DNA from: Alteromonas sp. KC3
GTDB lineage: Bacteria; Pseudomonadota; Gammaproteobacteria; Enterobacterales; Alteromonadaceae
Direction: 5' to 3'
Assembly: GCF_016756315.1 (NCBI RefSeq)
Contig: NZ_AP024235.1
Span: 2,728,001-2,792,000, forward strand
DNA: 64,000 bases
In this document: in pieces, positions 26,791 through 35,520 of the stretch
Numbering within the stretch: position 1 is the first letter of the stretch
Layout of the letters: each line of letters opens with the position of its first letter
The notes under the pieces: model-generated
The model's input: only the letters and a program-made list of their open reading frames with translations
Database searches by the model: none
What the model was told of the DNA's origin: nothing
Position numbers and translations under genes: made by a program

Positions 26791-28788
26791 CTACTCCTCC
26801 AAAAGTTGCAGACTGAATTTACCCGCACCTCTCGTGCCATATATTCTTAAGAAATACTCGTCAGTTTGTGAAAAGCCCACCCCCCAGTCTAATTTCTTAT
26901 TCGACCATTTATAACCTGAGCTAAACAATTCGTTGCCTTCCTGATCGAAAATCCGCGCAATGTACTGCACCTTGTCGCGTTGAGGTTCACTAGTAATACG
27001 ATAGGCAGTATTACCGCTCACCAGAAGCTTGTATTCGGCAAATGTTCCATCTGATAAGTCACCCGAAATAACATCATTGACGCTAGCAATATTGCTATCA
27101 GAGGCAAGCTCTTCGGGTGTCGCTATGGTATTTATTGTTAACTGGTATTTACCAGCACTCTTTGTACCTGTGACTTTTAGGGTGTATTCCCCTGGCTGTG
27201 TGACCCCCACTCCCCAGTCTAGTTTTTTGTTAGACCACTTATAACCTGTGCTAAACATCTCGGTACCAGCATCATCAAAAATCCTTGCTATGTACTGTAC
27301 TTTATCGCGCTGAGGCTTTCCTGTGATACGGTAAGCTGTATTTCCACGAGCTAAAAATTTGTATTCGGCATACGTTCCATCTGACAAATAACCTGAAACC
27401 GCACTATTGACTCCAATAATATTACTGTCCGAAGCAAGCTCCTCAGGTGTCGCAATCGTATTCATTGTAAACTGATACTTCCCAGCGCCCTTTGTACCAG
27501 AAATTAATAAGGTATACTCCCCTGGCTGCGTGACACCTACGCCCCAATCTAGTTTGTTGTTGGACCACTGATAACCGGTACTATACAACTCATTTCCAGC
27601 ATCATCGTATATACGTGCAATGTATTGCACTTTATCTCTCTGAGACTCACTCGTTACACGATATGCAGTGTTTCCGCGCGCTAGAAATTTATACTCAGCA
27701 AAAGTTCCATCTGATAAATATCCTGAAATCGTGTCGTTTGTTCCAATAATATTACTGTTAGAAGTCAGTTCTTCAGGTGCTGCAATAGTGTGCATCGTAA
27801 ACTGATACTTTCCGCTTCCTTTTGTTCCCGAAACTTTTAATATGTATTCACCTGGTTGAGTAACTCCTACCCCCCAATCGAGCTTATTGCTAGACCACTT
27901 GTAGCCCGTACTAAACAATTCGTTGCCAGCATCATCAAAAATACGCGCAATATACTGCACTTTATCGCGCTGAGGCTCGCTAGTTATTCGATACGCAGTG
28001 TTACCACGCGCCAGAAACACGTGGTCTACACTCATTCCTTCGGACAATGAGCCTTTGAACTCATTACTCGTGTTTTGAATACTTGGCGCTGGGCCATTAG
28101 TCTTCAATAAAGGTTTAGTGTTCGCTTCAGTATTCGAGACTTGGCTTTCCCTATTGCTAAGATCGCCCAGTTCAATGCGTTCTTTATCTGTGGCATATCG
28201 CAAAATTACCCGCCTAGATAAGTCGGCCATGGTATCCATTCTTAGTACTGTGCCTGTGTCACCTTCAACAGATAGCAGCATTCCTATTGGGTAATCTCCA
28301 ACAGTTACGATTGAGCCGCTCATCCCTTTGCGGAATTTCTTTCCATCTTTCAATTTTAATGAAAAAGTGCTGTCTACTGCCTTGTCTGTTATTTCGACAT
28401 CATATACTTCAGTGCGGCCCTGTTGATGCTTATAGTTCATGCGACCACTAGAAATCACACTGATTATAGCCTCTACTCTTTCACCGCCATCTTTCCAACT
28501 ACTTTCCTGACATGCAGAGCTATCATCAAGTTTCACCAATGCGAGATCTTGCGGGTACGTGTTGATAAGTTCCCCTCTTAAGTTTTTTCTCAAACGAGTT
28601 TCTACTAACACCCCTTGCGACTTCGTAACCACATGTGCAGGTGTATACAAAAAGCACGACTCACCAATGGGTCTAAGAATCCCCTGTCCTTCCTGATGGA
28701 CAGTTCTAACGTAGGCGTCAGACGCATTACTAAATTTACACACTAGAACACAAAGCAACGTTACTGTTATTCCTTTTAAATTAAGCAT
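26791..28788 (-). CDS. exported trypsin-like serine protease with four PPC-like tandem repeats
   Basis: 665 residues with a signal peptide (cleavage near SNA-SD). A trypsin-fold protease domain spans ~24-205 with an intact triad: H52 in TPAHVV, D81 in PQDLALVKL and S157 in GMSGS. A Ser/Asn-rich linker (~205-240) leads to four repeats of about 110 residues each (units at ~240-349, 350-459, 460-569 and 570-665). Each carries RDKVQYIARI and KLDWGVG and ends in a GxxGAGKYQ-type strand. The repeats resemble bacterial pre-peptidase C-terminal (PPC) beta-sandwich domains, which often bind polysaccharide or act in secretion. The gene overlaps the membrane-protein gene upstream by eight bases and closes a leftward cassette that begins at 31249. 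The substrate is unknown. Confidence 0.82.
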   Translation of the reverse strand: MLNLKGITVTLLCVLVCKFSNASDAYVRTVHQEGQGILRPIGESCFLYTPAHVVTKSQGVLVETRLRKNLRGELINTYPQDLALVKLDDSSACQESSWKDGGERVEAIISVISSGRMNYKHQQGRTEVYDVEITDKAVDSTFSLKLKDGKKFRKGMSGSIVTVGDYPIGMLLSVEGDTGTVLRMDTMADLSRRVILRYATDKERIELGDLSNRESQVSNTEANTKPLLKTNGPAPSIQNTSNEFKGSLSEGMSVDHVFLARGNTAYRITSEPQRDKVQYIARIFDDAGNELFSTGYKWSSNKLDWGVGVTQPGEYILKVSGTKGSGKYQFTMHTIAAPEELTSNSNIIGTNDTISGYLSDGTFAEYKFLARGNTAYRVTSESQRDKVQYIARIYDDAGNELYSTGYQWSNNKLDWGVGVTQPGEYTLLISGTKGAGKYQFTMNTIATPEELASDSNIIGVNSAVSGYLSDGTYAEYKFLARGNTAYRITGKPQRDKVQYIARIFDDAGTEMFSTGYKWSNKKLDWGVGVTQPGEYTLKVTGTKSAGKYQLTINTIATPEELASDSNIASVNDVISGDLSDGTFAEYKLLVSGNTAYRITSEPQRDKVQYIARIFDQEGNELFSSGYKWSNKKLDWGVGFSQTDEYFLRIYGTRGAGKFSLQLLEE
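26794..28071 (-). repeat. four in-frame 330-bp tandem repeats in the protease gene
   Basis: Units at about 28071-27742, 27741-27412, 27411-27082 and 27081-26794. The last lacks the final ~14 codons. The CCCCARTC-type element (the DWGV codons) recurs near 26883, 27211, 27541 and 27872, which fixes the 330-base period. Adjacent units share most residues, while silent differences are common, so the duplications are not very recent. Confidence 0.9.
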
Positions 28789-29836
28789 TGTTAGTATCCT
28801 TTTTAGTCGTCGCGTCGGGCTGCATTGCTGAGTGTTTTTCAGTTTGCTCTTTCTTTTGACTTAATGAATCGCTAACCCCAATAGCTGGCGGTTTAGGAAT
28901 TAGTGTCAACCTGATTAATGTGTTAACTACATACATCAGTAGCTGAATAATGATGAAACTTGCACTTATTGCTATCGCTAAAGCATTGTCGCTATATAGG
29001 CGTTCAAAAAAGCTGATTTCAATCGGGTCTCCGTCGTTATCAGCAAAAGGTTTGACGATTCTTAACTGCCCCCCTTTTTTGTAGAAAACGCCGTCAAAAG
29101 CAGTATCACCAAGCGTTACTGTCAGCAGTCCATTGGTTGCATTTGAGTCATCAGCCGGAATAATTACCGTATCTCCCATGCTTAGCTCAACATCGGGCAA
29201 AGAAATAGTATCTTCAAACCAAAAGCTCTTATCTTTAATTCGTATCTGCCCAGATTGAAGTAGTAGTGGCATTGTCCGAGTGTCGTAACTCAACTGTTTA
29301 CCAATTGTTACGTCGCCCACTAAAATCATCATGAAGTCTGGATGGTCGGCACTCAGTCTTATGTTGAATACTGTTTTTTCTTTTAGCACGCAGCGCCCTG
29401 CCGAAAATATAAATTCAGCAACTCTCTTTTCTTTTACTATTGGCTGTATATTTATTTGAATTAGGGACTTATCCATCAGCCGAGTGGTCACAATAGCATT
29501 GTCATAGAACTTCAATTCACCGTGTTTTTGCCATTTAGCACGCTTCAATTGTGGGCAACTATTGACCTCTCTCACCACATGAAACTCTGCTAAATTTACG
29601 ACGGGTATCGAAGACGTATTAGGTAGGTACCTGACAACTTGAGTCGTTGCTTTAATGGCATACTCGGTATTCGCATCCAGTTTTGCGAGTGTCGCATGAG
29701 CTAGCGCTATCAAAAGGAGAACGAATATGAGTGACGCTATACAACCTAAAAATATTGCAGGACCAACTAAACGCTTAGCGGTAAGGTGTTTTAGTATTTT
29801 ATCAGTTAGCGAAACGCTATCTTGCTCACTGTTCAT
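28781..29836 (-). CDS. membrane protein with large periplasmic domain (protease cassette)
   Basis: 351 residues with two membrane segments at ~24-48 and ~293-318. Between them is a ~240-residue periplasmic beta-rich domain with two Cys (CPQLKRAKW and AGRCVLKEK) that could pair. The C-terminal tail is hydrophilic and Lys/Thr/Asn-rich. I recognise no family. It overlaps both neighbours (11 bases with the gene upstream, 8 with the protease), so all three are translated in step. It may hold the protease at the membrane or activate it. This is inference from the gene order. Confidence 0.7.
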   Translation of the reverse strand: MNSEQDSVSLTDKILKHLTAKRLVGPAIFLGCIASLIFVLLLIALAHATLAKLDANTEYAIKATTQVVRYLPNTSSIPVVNLAEFHVVREVNSCPQLKRAKWQKHGELKFYDNAIVTTRLMDKSLIQINIQPIVKEKRVAEFIFSAGRCVLKEKTVFNIRLSADHPDFMMILVGDVTIGKQLSYDTRTMPLLLQSGQIRIKDKSFWFEDTISLPDVELSMGDTVIIPADDSNATNGLLTVTLGDTAFDGVFYKKGGQLRIVKPFADNDGDPIEISFFERLYSDNALAIAISASFIIIQLLMYVVNTLIRLTLIPKPPAIGVSDSLSQKKEQTEKHSAMQPDATTKKDTNNA

Positions 29837-30518
29837 CTGGAGTCCAAATAACGTAATTCTTCCCTAAACTGTCGTACTCTGGACTAATAGTTACTATTAA
29901 ATTACTTGCAATGTCATCGCTGCCAAATTCACACCTGTGGTTGTAAACGCGAGTGTATTTGTCGTCTAGCGCTGCACAATCTCGTGACACGACATCACCT
30001 GAAGCTATTTTGTAAGTAATATTAGGGTTTCCACCCGAAGTGTTTACGAACAATTTAATCTGGTTTTCTACGGGTTCACCCCAAGATGTCGGGTAGACTT
30101 CTTGAACATAGTTACCAAACATATCTTGGCTGTCGACAAACACAAACGCAACTAATCGGTTAGGAAGGTATTTAATAAACTCAGATTGATATTTGGTAGG
30201 CACTTTCAACTGAACCCAGCCAACCTGGTCTTCACTTAATTCTATTGAAGCATCTGCACTGTATTTTCCATCAATGCTCGACAGTACAATTTGTAGAGTG
30301 GAGGTAGGACGCGGCACAAAGACAAAGAGCATTTCAGGGGCGACGAATTTCAAGCTTCCCTTTACTGAAGAGGAAGCTAAAATTGAGCCGCTTACCTCTA
30401 CATTCTCTGCATAGTTCTCAGAAAAGGCATCCACAGGTATTTCTATGGAAACTTGAGCGTATGCCGAATGCACGAAAACAACTAACAAGAATAAAACCAA
30501 AATCCTTTTTAAGAACAT
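29826..30518 (-). CDS. exported protein of the protease cassette
   Basis: 230 residues with a clear signal peptide (cleavage near AYA-QV). The mature protein is beta-rich, with an N-terminal Val/Ser-rich sandwich-like part. A later segment has two Cys (SRDCAAL and NHRCEF) that could form a disulfide. There is no catalytic motif and no lipobox. It overlaps the next gene by 11 bases. A promoter-like TTGACA / TATTTT pair lies just upstream (30551-30578, minus strand). I do not recognise the family. A substrate-binding or inhibitory partner of the protease is conceivable. Confidence 0.65.
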   Translation of the reverse strand: MFLKRILVLFLLVVFVHSAYAQVSIEIPVDAFSENYAENVEVSGSILASSSVKGSLKFVAPEMLFVFVPRPTSTLQIVLSSIDGKYSADASIELSEDQVGWVQLKVPTKYQSEFIKYLPNRLVAFVFVDSQDMFGNYVQEVYPTSWGEPVENQIKLFVNTSGGNPNITYKIASGDVVSRDCAALDDKYTRVYNHRCEFGSDDIASNLIVTISPEYDSLGKNYVIWTPDEQ

Positions 30519-30550
30519 ATCCCAACCGATTATATTTTGACCTATAGCTT

Positions 30551-30578
30551 AAAATATAACCTGCAGCATTTTTGTCAA
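30551..30578 (-). promoter_or_regulatory. sigma70-like promoter in front of the 230-residue exported protein
   Basis: On the minus strand a TTGACA box (30578-30573) is followed after 16 bases by TATTTT (30556-30551). It lies in the only real gap (98 bases) of the cassette, so the last three genes may also be transcribed on their own. Confidence 0.4.
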
Positions 30579-30616
30579 CCTTCGTTGCAAAAAGCGAATA
30601 TTGAAATACTTGGCGA

Positions 30617-31249
30617 CTACTCTTTGTACTGACTGAACACACCAAACTTTTTAGCGTGGGCCTTTTTGTAAGCAGTATTAGCTTCGTTAAACTCGCCATA
30701 CAGTTCAGCGAAACTTTCGTTTTCTACGATAAGCTGGTTTATCGTTTCCAATAAATCTTCTCTTCTATCTCTTTGCTCTTTATTTCCCATAAGAGCAATG
30801 GCATAAGCACCCACCATATTTCCTCGGCGAACTTCGTCCTCTACGATTTCTTGTATTATTCGCCAATCAAATTGATTTCTACACACGTTTTTTCTTACAT
30901 GAGAACCCGTGGCAGTTTGGTTTTTACACTTAAAGTGCAAGTCAGTATCTTTGATTGCGTTGTTAAACTCCTCCATAAAGGCGAATCGCTTTTCTTCACG
31001 TATTTTATACAAAAAACGTAAAGGTTTAGCACCAAGCACTTCTATTCTTTCTACGCGCTCACCATCCATGCCTTCAAAAGCGTTTCTATGCTCAGCGTTG
31101 TTAATTGAAGTTGCGCTAATTAGGTTGCTTTCGCTCTTATTCGCGATATGACGTTCAATCGTGGGGGCTCCGCTAGTATCAACGGACGTGCTAGCGAATA
31201 CTGACGTCGCATACATAACAAAAAATAGTAGACTTAAAATCCATTTCAT
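30617..31249 (-). CDS. exported protein, first gene of the protease cassette
   Basis: 210 residues with a signal peptide (cleavage near VFA-ST). The central part, from IEVLGAKPLRFLYKIREE through FMEEFNNAIKD to HFKCKNQ and VRKNVC, matches a conserved pattern that I recall from uncharacterised exported proteins of gammaproteobacteria. That pattern is V-x-G-x-R-x-L, then F-x-x-x-F-N, then two Cys about 15 apart. The C-terminal ~80 residues are helical and charged. No function is known to me for that family. It opens the leftward cassette of three exported or membrane proteins plus the protease. Confidence 0.7.
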   Translation of the reverse strand: MKWILSLLFFVMYATSVFASTSVDTSGAPTIERHIANKSESNLISATSINNAEHRNAFEGMDGERVERIEVLGAKPLRFLYKIREEKRFAFMEEFNNAIKDTDLHFKCKNQTATGSHVRKNVCRNQFDWRIIQEIVEDEVRRGNMVGAYAIALMGNKEQRDRREDLLETINQLIVENESFAELYGEFNEANTAYKKAHAKKFGVFSQYKE

Positions 31250-31364
31250 AATCGTTTTCGTGTCAAGACTGCAAAAGGTCGATGGCTAAAAGATAGCCCA
31301 AAAGAGGTTGGTTAGCTACCGTCTACACCTGAATCATAAGCGCACTCTGCATAACTTATCCTGC

Positions 31365-32063
31365 CTAATCAGCCCCAATATACAAGGCCGTGAATGCTAT
31401 TGAGTCCATCGCTCCATGCACCAAAATGATTGGCCACAGGCTTTTTTTCAATAAAAGGTACGAAGCGCCAAAGGCAATTCCAATCATTCCCGTCATAACA
31501 AGGCCTCTTATTCCTTGATAGTCATAGTGTCCATAGCCGAAAATTAGTGCGGGAATTAACACAGCCATAACGGTTGCTAGTCGCGTGCTGGGCAAAACTT
31601 CTTGTAGCCTTGTAACCAGATATCCACGGAAAAACATTTCTTCACCAAACGCAGCAGAGACCCAAATAATACCTAACCACATTATAAAGTTAGGTAAATT
31701 CCCCCTCACCCCGCCAAAGCGCGATTCAACACCTTCTGAAACCTGTAGCAGCGCGCTTATTTCAAAGGCATTTGCCAACGCTATTACTGACCCCACCGAT
31801 ATAGCAAAACAGATAGAAACCAATATCGCTTGAGGCAACACGAGCAATTTTGCTTTTAAACCCGTTAACGGTTTTAGTCCGTAGTGCTTCCACGTTTTGC
31901 CTTGCCGATGCAGATAGCCTGTCAGTAATGCCAAAGTAAGAAGTAACGTTACGGGGCCAGCATATTTCGGGGTCCATTGCAGCGCCAAAGCCTTAGTTGT
32001 AAGTGCAAATACCACAAAAATCGTGACCTCTAACAGACCAGACTTGTCTCGTTGTAACGCCAT
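31365..32063 (-). CDS. CPBP-family intramembrane metalloprotease
   Basis: 232 residues and about six membrane helices. The signature motif is EEMFFR (EExxxR, near residue 140). Further conserved pieces are GYGHYDYQG and the late HGAMDS with its His, all as in the CPBP (Abi/Rce1-like) family. Such enzymes cleave membrane-associated peptides or process small peptides such as bacteriocins. It is a separate gene, 116 bases upstream of the exported cassette in the same direction. A link with the cassette's protease is possible but unproven. Confidence 0.88.
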   Translation of the reverse strand: MALQRDKSGLLEVTIFVVFALTTKALALQWTPKYAGPVTLLLTLALLTGYLHRQGKTWKHYGLKPLTGLKAKLLVLPQAILVSICFAISVGSVIALANAFEISALLQVSEGVESRFGGVRGNLPNFIMWLGIIWVSAAFGEEMFFRGYLVTRLQEVLPSTRLATVMAVLIPALIFGYGHYDYQGIRGLVMTGMIGIAFGASYLLLKKSLWPIILVHGAMDSIAFTALYIGAD

Positions 32064-32274
32064 GAATTTACCTCTTAGTAGTGAGCATTAGACCAGTAAC
32101 ATTCACCCCGACACCTGTGAATTGCTACATAGTTATTCGGGGGAAAGAAGGTATCACCGCCAGCGCGGTGGTTGCTTGACCCTACGTACAAAATATTGTG
32201 CAGGCTGTGCAATTAAGAGAAGCTCGCGTATGCCAATAGTCATACTTCGCACTTCTCTTTGTTGTGAATATCGG

Positions 32275-32805
32275 TTAATTGGTTTCTATTTCTGACAAGG
32301 CGGCTTTTAGCTTGGCGATCAATTCTGGGTGGCTTAGCTCCCCTTTTTCTTGGTCGAAATTGTCATAAAAACTCGGTATTGAAAGTGACGCTTTTACGTG
32401 CCCATCGAAAAAGTGGGCCGACTCTACCGCCAATTTCAATACGCTTGCTGCGCCGCCCGGACCAGGTGAAGTAGACAACATCACAACAGGCTTGCCCTGA
32501 TAAACTTTCATATTAACCCGCGAAGTCCAATCAAAAAGATTTTTGTAAGCTACGGTGTAGTTACCATTGTGCTCAGCATAAGAGATAATTAGGGCGTCAG
32601 CTTGCTCTATTTTTTGATAAAACTGCGACGCTGCGTCAGGTACCCCGTAAGCCTCTTCTAGATCGACACTGTAAATAGGCATTTCATAATCATTAATATC
32701 TATCACTTCAATATCATGCTGAGGAAGCAATGAAGCAGCGTAGTTAATGAGCGCTTTGTTAATTGACTTCTTACTGTTACTTGCGGGAATGGCGAGAATT
32801 TTCAT
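32275..32805 (-). CDS. NADPH-dependent FMN reductase family protein
   Basis: 176-residue flavodoxin-like oxidoreductase. The phosphate-binding loop is IPASNSKKSINKAL near the N-terminus. The second signature is YAEHNGNYTVAYKNLFDW, and the MLSTSPGPGGA loop follows. It reduces FMN or quinones with NAD(P)H in the cytosol. It lies 50 bases downstream of the pirin gene, in the same direction, behind a divergent LysR. This is a common redox-responsive arrangement. Confidence 0.9.
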   Translation of the reverse strand: MKILAIPASNSKKSINKALINYAASLLPQHDIEVIDINDYEMPIYSVDLEEAYGVPDAASQFYQKIEQADALIISYAEHNGNYTVAYKNLFDWTSRVNMKVYQGKPVVMLSTSPGPGGAASVLKLAVESAHFFDGHVKASLSIPSFYDNFDQEKGELSHPELIAKLKAALSEIETN

Positions 32806-32855
32806 AGATTATTCCTTACGAATGGTTAGATTGAACGATTAATGGGGATAGCAAA

Positions 32856-33710
32856 CTATTCAAGGCTTCCAAATTTGCCCGATGCAAATTCAGCTTCTAC
32901 TTTTTCGATCTCGGCTTGAGAATTCATCACAAAGGGCCCTTTTTGAACAAAAGGCTCTTTTACAGGTTCACCTGCGAAAAGTGCAAAATGTGCTGGCTTG
33001 GCGGACGTATTCGTTAGCAAAAGTTGGCTGAGTGCTTTGTTATTCAACTGAGATACTGCTATCGCTTGACCTTCAGAAAGCGTGATTTGTTCGTCATTGA
33101 TACTCAATGTAAGCTCACCTTTAATGGCATACACCCACGCACTTTCACGTTCGTTTAACTGATGAGAGAAAGTACTTTGTTGCGCTAACTTACCATCCAG
33201 TATTGTCATTGGTAATGTAGGTGCGCTTTGCCCCGTTAGGCCGTTACTTTCGCCTAGAACAATACGAACTCGTGTACCTTGATTTTCATACACGGGCATG
33301 GTGCTTGACTTAACATGAAGTGCTGAGGGGGTATTTCTTTTAAGTGACGCAGGTAAATTAACGAACACTTGTAACCCGTGAATACGCGCGCTATTGCGTG
33401 GCGCTTCATCGTGTACAACACCTGAACCGGCATTCAACCAATACAGGTCGCCTGGCATAAGCGCGAAATCGTTTCCTAGTGAGTCTTGGTTATGGAACTC
33501 CCCCACACTATCTTCAAAAAGAATAGATACTGCTGATAGCCCTGCGTGAGGGTGAGCACCAAAAGTCGGCTGTGTCATCGTGTAATGATCAACCATTACA
33601 AGTGGGTCCATTGCGCCAAAGAAGTCCTTTTCTCTAAAAGCTAATGCACTAAAAGCATTTCCAATTTTAAACGTATTGCCTGTTACTACTGTGGACATCT
33701 GTGTGGTCAT
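32856..33710 (-). CDS. pirin-family protein
   Basis: 284 residues, two cupin domains. The iron-binding residues H53 and H55 (FGAHPHAG) are present, and a later GSGVVHDE segment gives the other His/Glu pair. Pirins bind iron. Some are quercetin dioxygenases and others act as redox-linked co-regulators. The ATG at 33710 is preferred because GGAG lies eight bases before it. A GTG at 33743 would add 11 residues. It is divergent from a LysR gene, which very likely regulates it, and is followed by the FMN reductase. Confidence 0.9.
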   Translation of the reverse strand: MTTQMSTVVTGNTFKIGNAFSALAFREKDFFGAMDPLVMVDHYTMTQPTFGAHPHAGLSAVSILFEDSVGEFHNQDSLGNDFALMPGDLYWLNAGSGVVHDEAPRNSARIHGLQVFVNLPASLKRNTPSALHVKSSTMPVYENQGTRVRIVLGESNGLTGQSAPTLPMTILDGKLAQQSTFSHQLNERESAWVYAIKGELTLSINDEQITLSEGQAIAVSQLNNKALSQLLLTNTSAKPAHFALFAGEPVKEPFVQKGPFVMNSQAEIEKVEAEFASGKFGSLE

Positions 33711-33842
33711 TGCGCTATCTCCAGATTGGTGTTGTGCTATCACGATTTAGATACTAGCAGTAGAACGATTAACTCTTGTAGTGGCATAATTTGAAATCAG
33801 CGTTCTATAATTAGAACAATAAAGCCTTTAGAAAAATGTTGT

Positions 33843-34748
33843 ATGATTGATTTAAATGATTACTTTTACTTTGTTCACGTGGTCGAAAAACGTGGATTTT
33901 CACCGGCTGCAGCGGCACTCAACATGCCGAAATCGCGCCTAAGCCGTCATGTTGCAAAGTTAGAAGAAAGGCTTTCTACAAAGTTAATTCAAAGAACGTC
34001 ACGTCAGTTTAACGTCACAGAAGCAGGTCAAATTTTTTATCGGCACGCGCGCGCACTTATCGATGAAATGGAAGCGGCTGAAGCTGCTATTCAAACAAGA
34101 AGTGCATCGTTAAGTGGGCGGGTTACGTTAAGTTGTTCTGTAGGTGTTGCACAGTTTGCAATAAGAGATTTAATGCTCGAATTCTTAGATGAAAATCCCA
34201 ACGTTGAGGTAATACAACAAGTCACTAACGAAGCCATCGACCTAGTGTCATCGGGCATCGACTTAGCAATAAGGGGGCATATCGACGCCTTACCCGACTC
34301 AAGCATCATTCAAAGACATTTGGCCAAGGTTTCTTGGCACTTGTTTGCAAGCCCAGCGTATTTGTCGAAGGCAGGAGTTCCTAAGTCGCCGTACGATCTG
34401 TTTAAGCGGCGCAGTTTGAAAGTGGGTTGGCAGCCTGCAACGGGCCATTGGACTTTGCAAAATAAAGAAGGTGTAAAAACTACGGTTCCCTTCTCTCCCC
34501 AATATTGCAGTGACGATATGGGCTCGTTAAAACAAGCGGCAATAGAAGGGCTCGGTTTAGTGAGCCTACCAGCCTACGTATGCCGTCAGGAAATTGCTGA
34601 AGGCTCACTGGTAAGGGTGTTGCCTGATTGGACGACAGGAAAAGCCCAATTGAGTTTGATGATGCCCTCGCGCAAAGGCCAACCTAAATCGGTAAAAGTA
34701 TTTGCAGACTATTTACTTGCACATCTAAACGAAAGAATTGGAGATTAG
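33843..34748 (+). CDS. LysR-type transcriptional regulator (pirin neighbour)
   Basis: 301 residues. The helix-turn-helix at ~15-45 (FSPAAAALNMPKSRLSRHVA) and a standard substrate-binding domain match the subgroup commonly found next to pirin genes. It is divergent from pirin across ~130 bases, so it likely binds there and responds to redox or quinone signals. The length is normal, so the gene looks complete. Its stop codon TAG (34746-34748) is at once followed, in the same frame, by a fragment of a conjugation relaxase. This marks an insertion boundary. Confidence 0.9.
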   Translation: MIDLNDYFYFVHVVEKRGFSPAAAALNMPKSRLSRHVAKLEERLSTKLIQRTSRQFNVTEAGQIFYRHARALIDEMEAAEAAIQTRSASLSGRVTLSCSVGVAQFAIRDLMLEFLDENPNVEVIQQVTNEAIDLVSSGIDLAIRGHIDALPDSSIIQRHLAKVSWHLFASPAYLSKAGVPKSPYDLFKRRSLKVGWQPATGHWTLQNKEGVKTTVPFSPQYCSDDMGSLKQAAIEGLGLVSLPAYVCRQEIAEGSLVRVLPDWTTGKAQLSLMMPSRKGQPKSVKVFADYLLAHLNERIGD

Positions 34749-35213
34749 AAGCTAAAGGAAGATGTGCTTCTAACCATTGCTCTAGATGACGGGCGCACCG
34801 TCACTATTAAACAGTCCGAATACTGTGATGATGAGAAGCGATTTCATGTGGTGCAAGCCTATGCTTCTACAGTCTACAGTGCCCAGGGAACTACAATTGA
34901 CGGTGATACCTTCACGTACTACAGCACAGCCATGGACAGATCTGCCAGCTACGTTGAAGGCTCTCGTGCTAAAGACAAGGCATGGTTTTTTGTCAATGGC
35001 CAAGAGCTAGATGCACAATGCGGAAAATCTGAAAGTGAAAAATTTTCTAATAAAGCCTCACGACTAGACTTATTAGCTCGAAACATGAAATCGAATCGAC
35101 ACAAGGTTATGGCTTCAGAATATCTCGACGAGTTGGCAAACGATGATTTTGAACGGAACTCTGAGAAAAAATTAGGCGCATCAAAAGAGCAAGAAGTCTC
35201 AACATTCTTATAA
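34749..35213 (+). pseudogene. C-terminal fragment of a conjugative relaxase/helicase (TraA/TraI type)
   Basis: The reading frame continues directly after the LysR stop, with no start codon of its own except a GTG at 34764. The sequence VQAYASTVYSAQGTTID matches superfamily I helicase motif V, and MDRSASYVEGSRAKDKAW matches motif VI, as in the C-terminal UvrD-like part of Ti-type TraA and related relaxase-helicases. Everything before this (relaxase domain, Walker A) is missing, so this is ~150 residues of a protein usually over 900 long. It is a remnant of an integrated plasmid or conjugative element and supports foreign origin of the SIR2 gene next to it. Confidence 0.7.
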
Positions 35214-35520
35214 AACAGCAAAGACTGCTTTCAAACAGTAGCGGACAACTAGTCATTTGTATATCAATGGCTGGTTTGTAAGTAATACGGACCATCAAAC
35301 CCCTTAACTTAGATTGCCGCACTACAGCCATTCCGGCCATTGACCACTTTGTATACTGCTAGCAAAAGAAACAGCTATTCTATAGTTATCGGCTCAGCGA
35401 CAACTGAGAATGAGTAGCCGCTTTTACACTTACTGGCTGTTAAGTAAATTGCAGGGATTGATTTACAGTAGAGTTTGAAGGAGTATAGTCTGATACATAA
35501 GCCCATGAATTAATTTGAAT
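35214..35520 (+). other. non-coding stretch in front of the SIR2 gene
   Basis: 307 bases between the relaxase fragment and the SIR2 gene. It must contain the SIR2 promoter. A GAAGGAG motif at 35477-35483 resembles a ribosome binding site but is ~37 bases before the ATG and fits no long frame. I see no integrase site, tRNA fragment or RNA gene here. Confidence 0.5.

Noticed and set aside
26794..28071. Regular repeats that might suggest a CRISPR-like or satellite array
   Set aside because: The period is 330 bases, all units are in frame within one gene, and they encode a repeated protein domain.
34782..35221. Short antisense frames over the relaxase fragment that might be toxin or antitoxin genes
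   Set aside because: They lie wholly within the fragment, have no ribosome binding site, and do not look like known families.
35477..35513. A leader peptide gene in front of the SIR2 protein
   Set aside because: The GAAGGAG site is too far from the ATG at 35505, and that frame ends after two codons.
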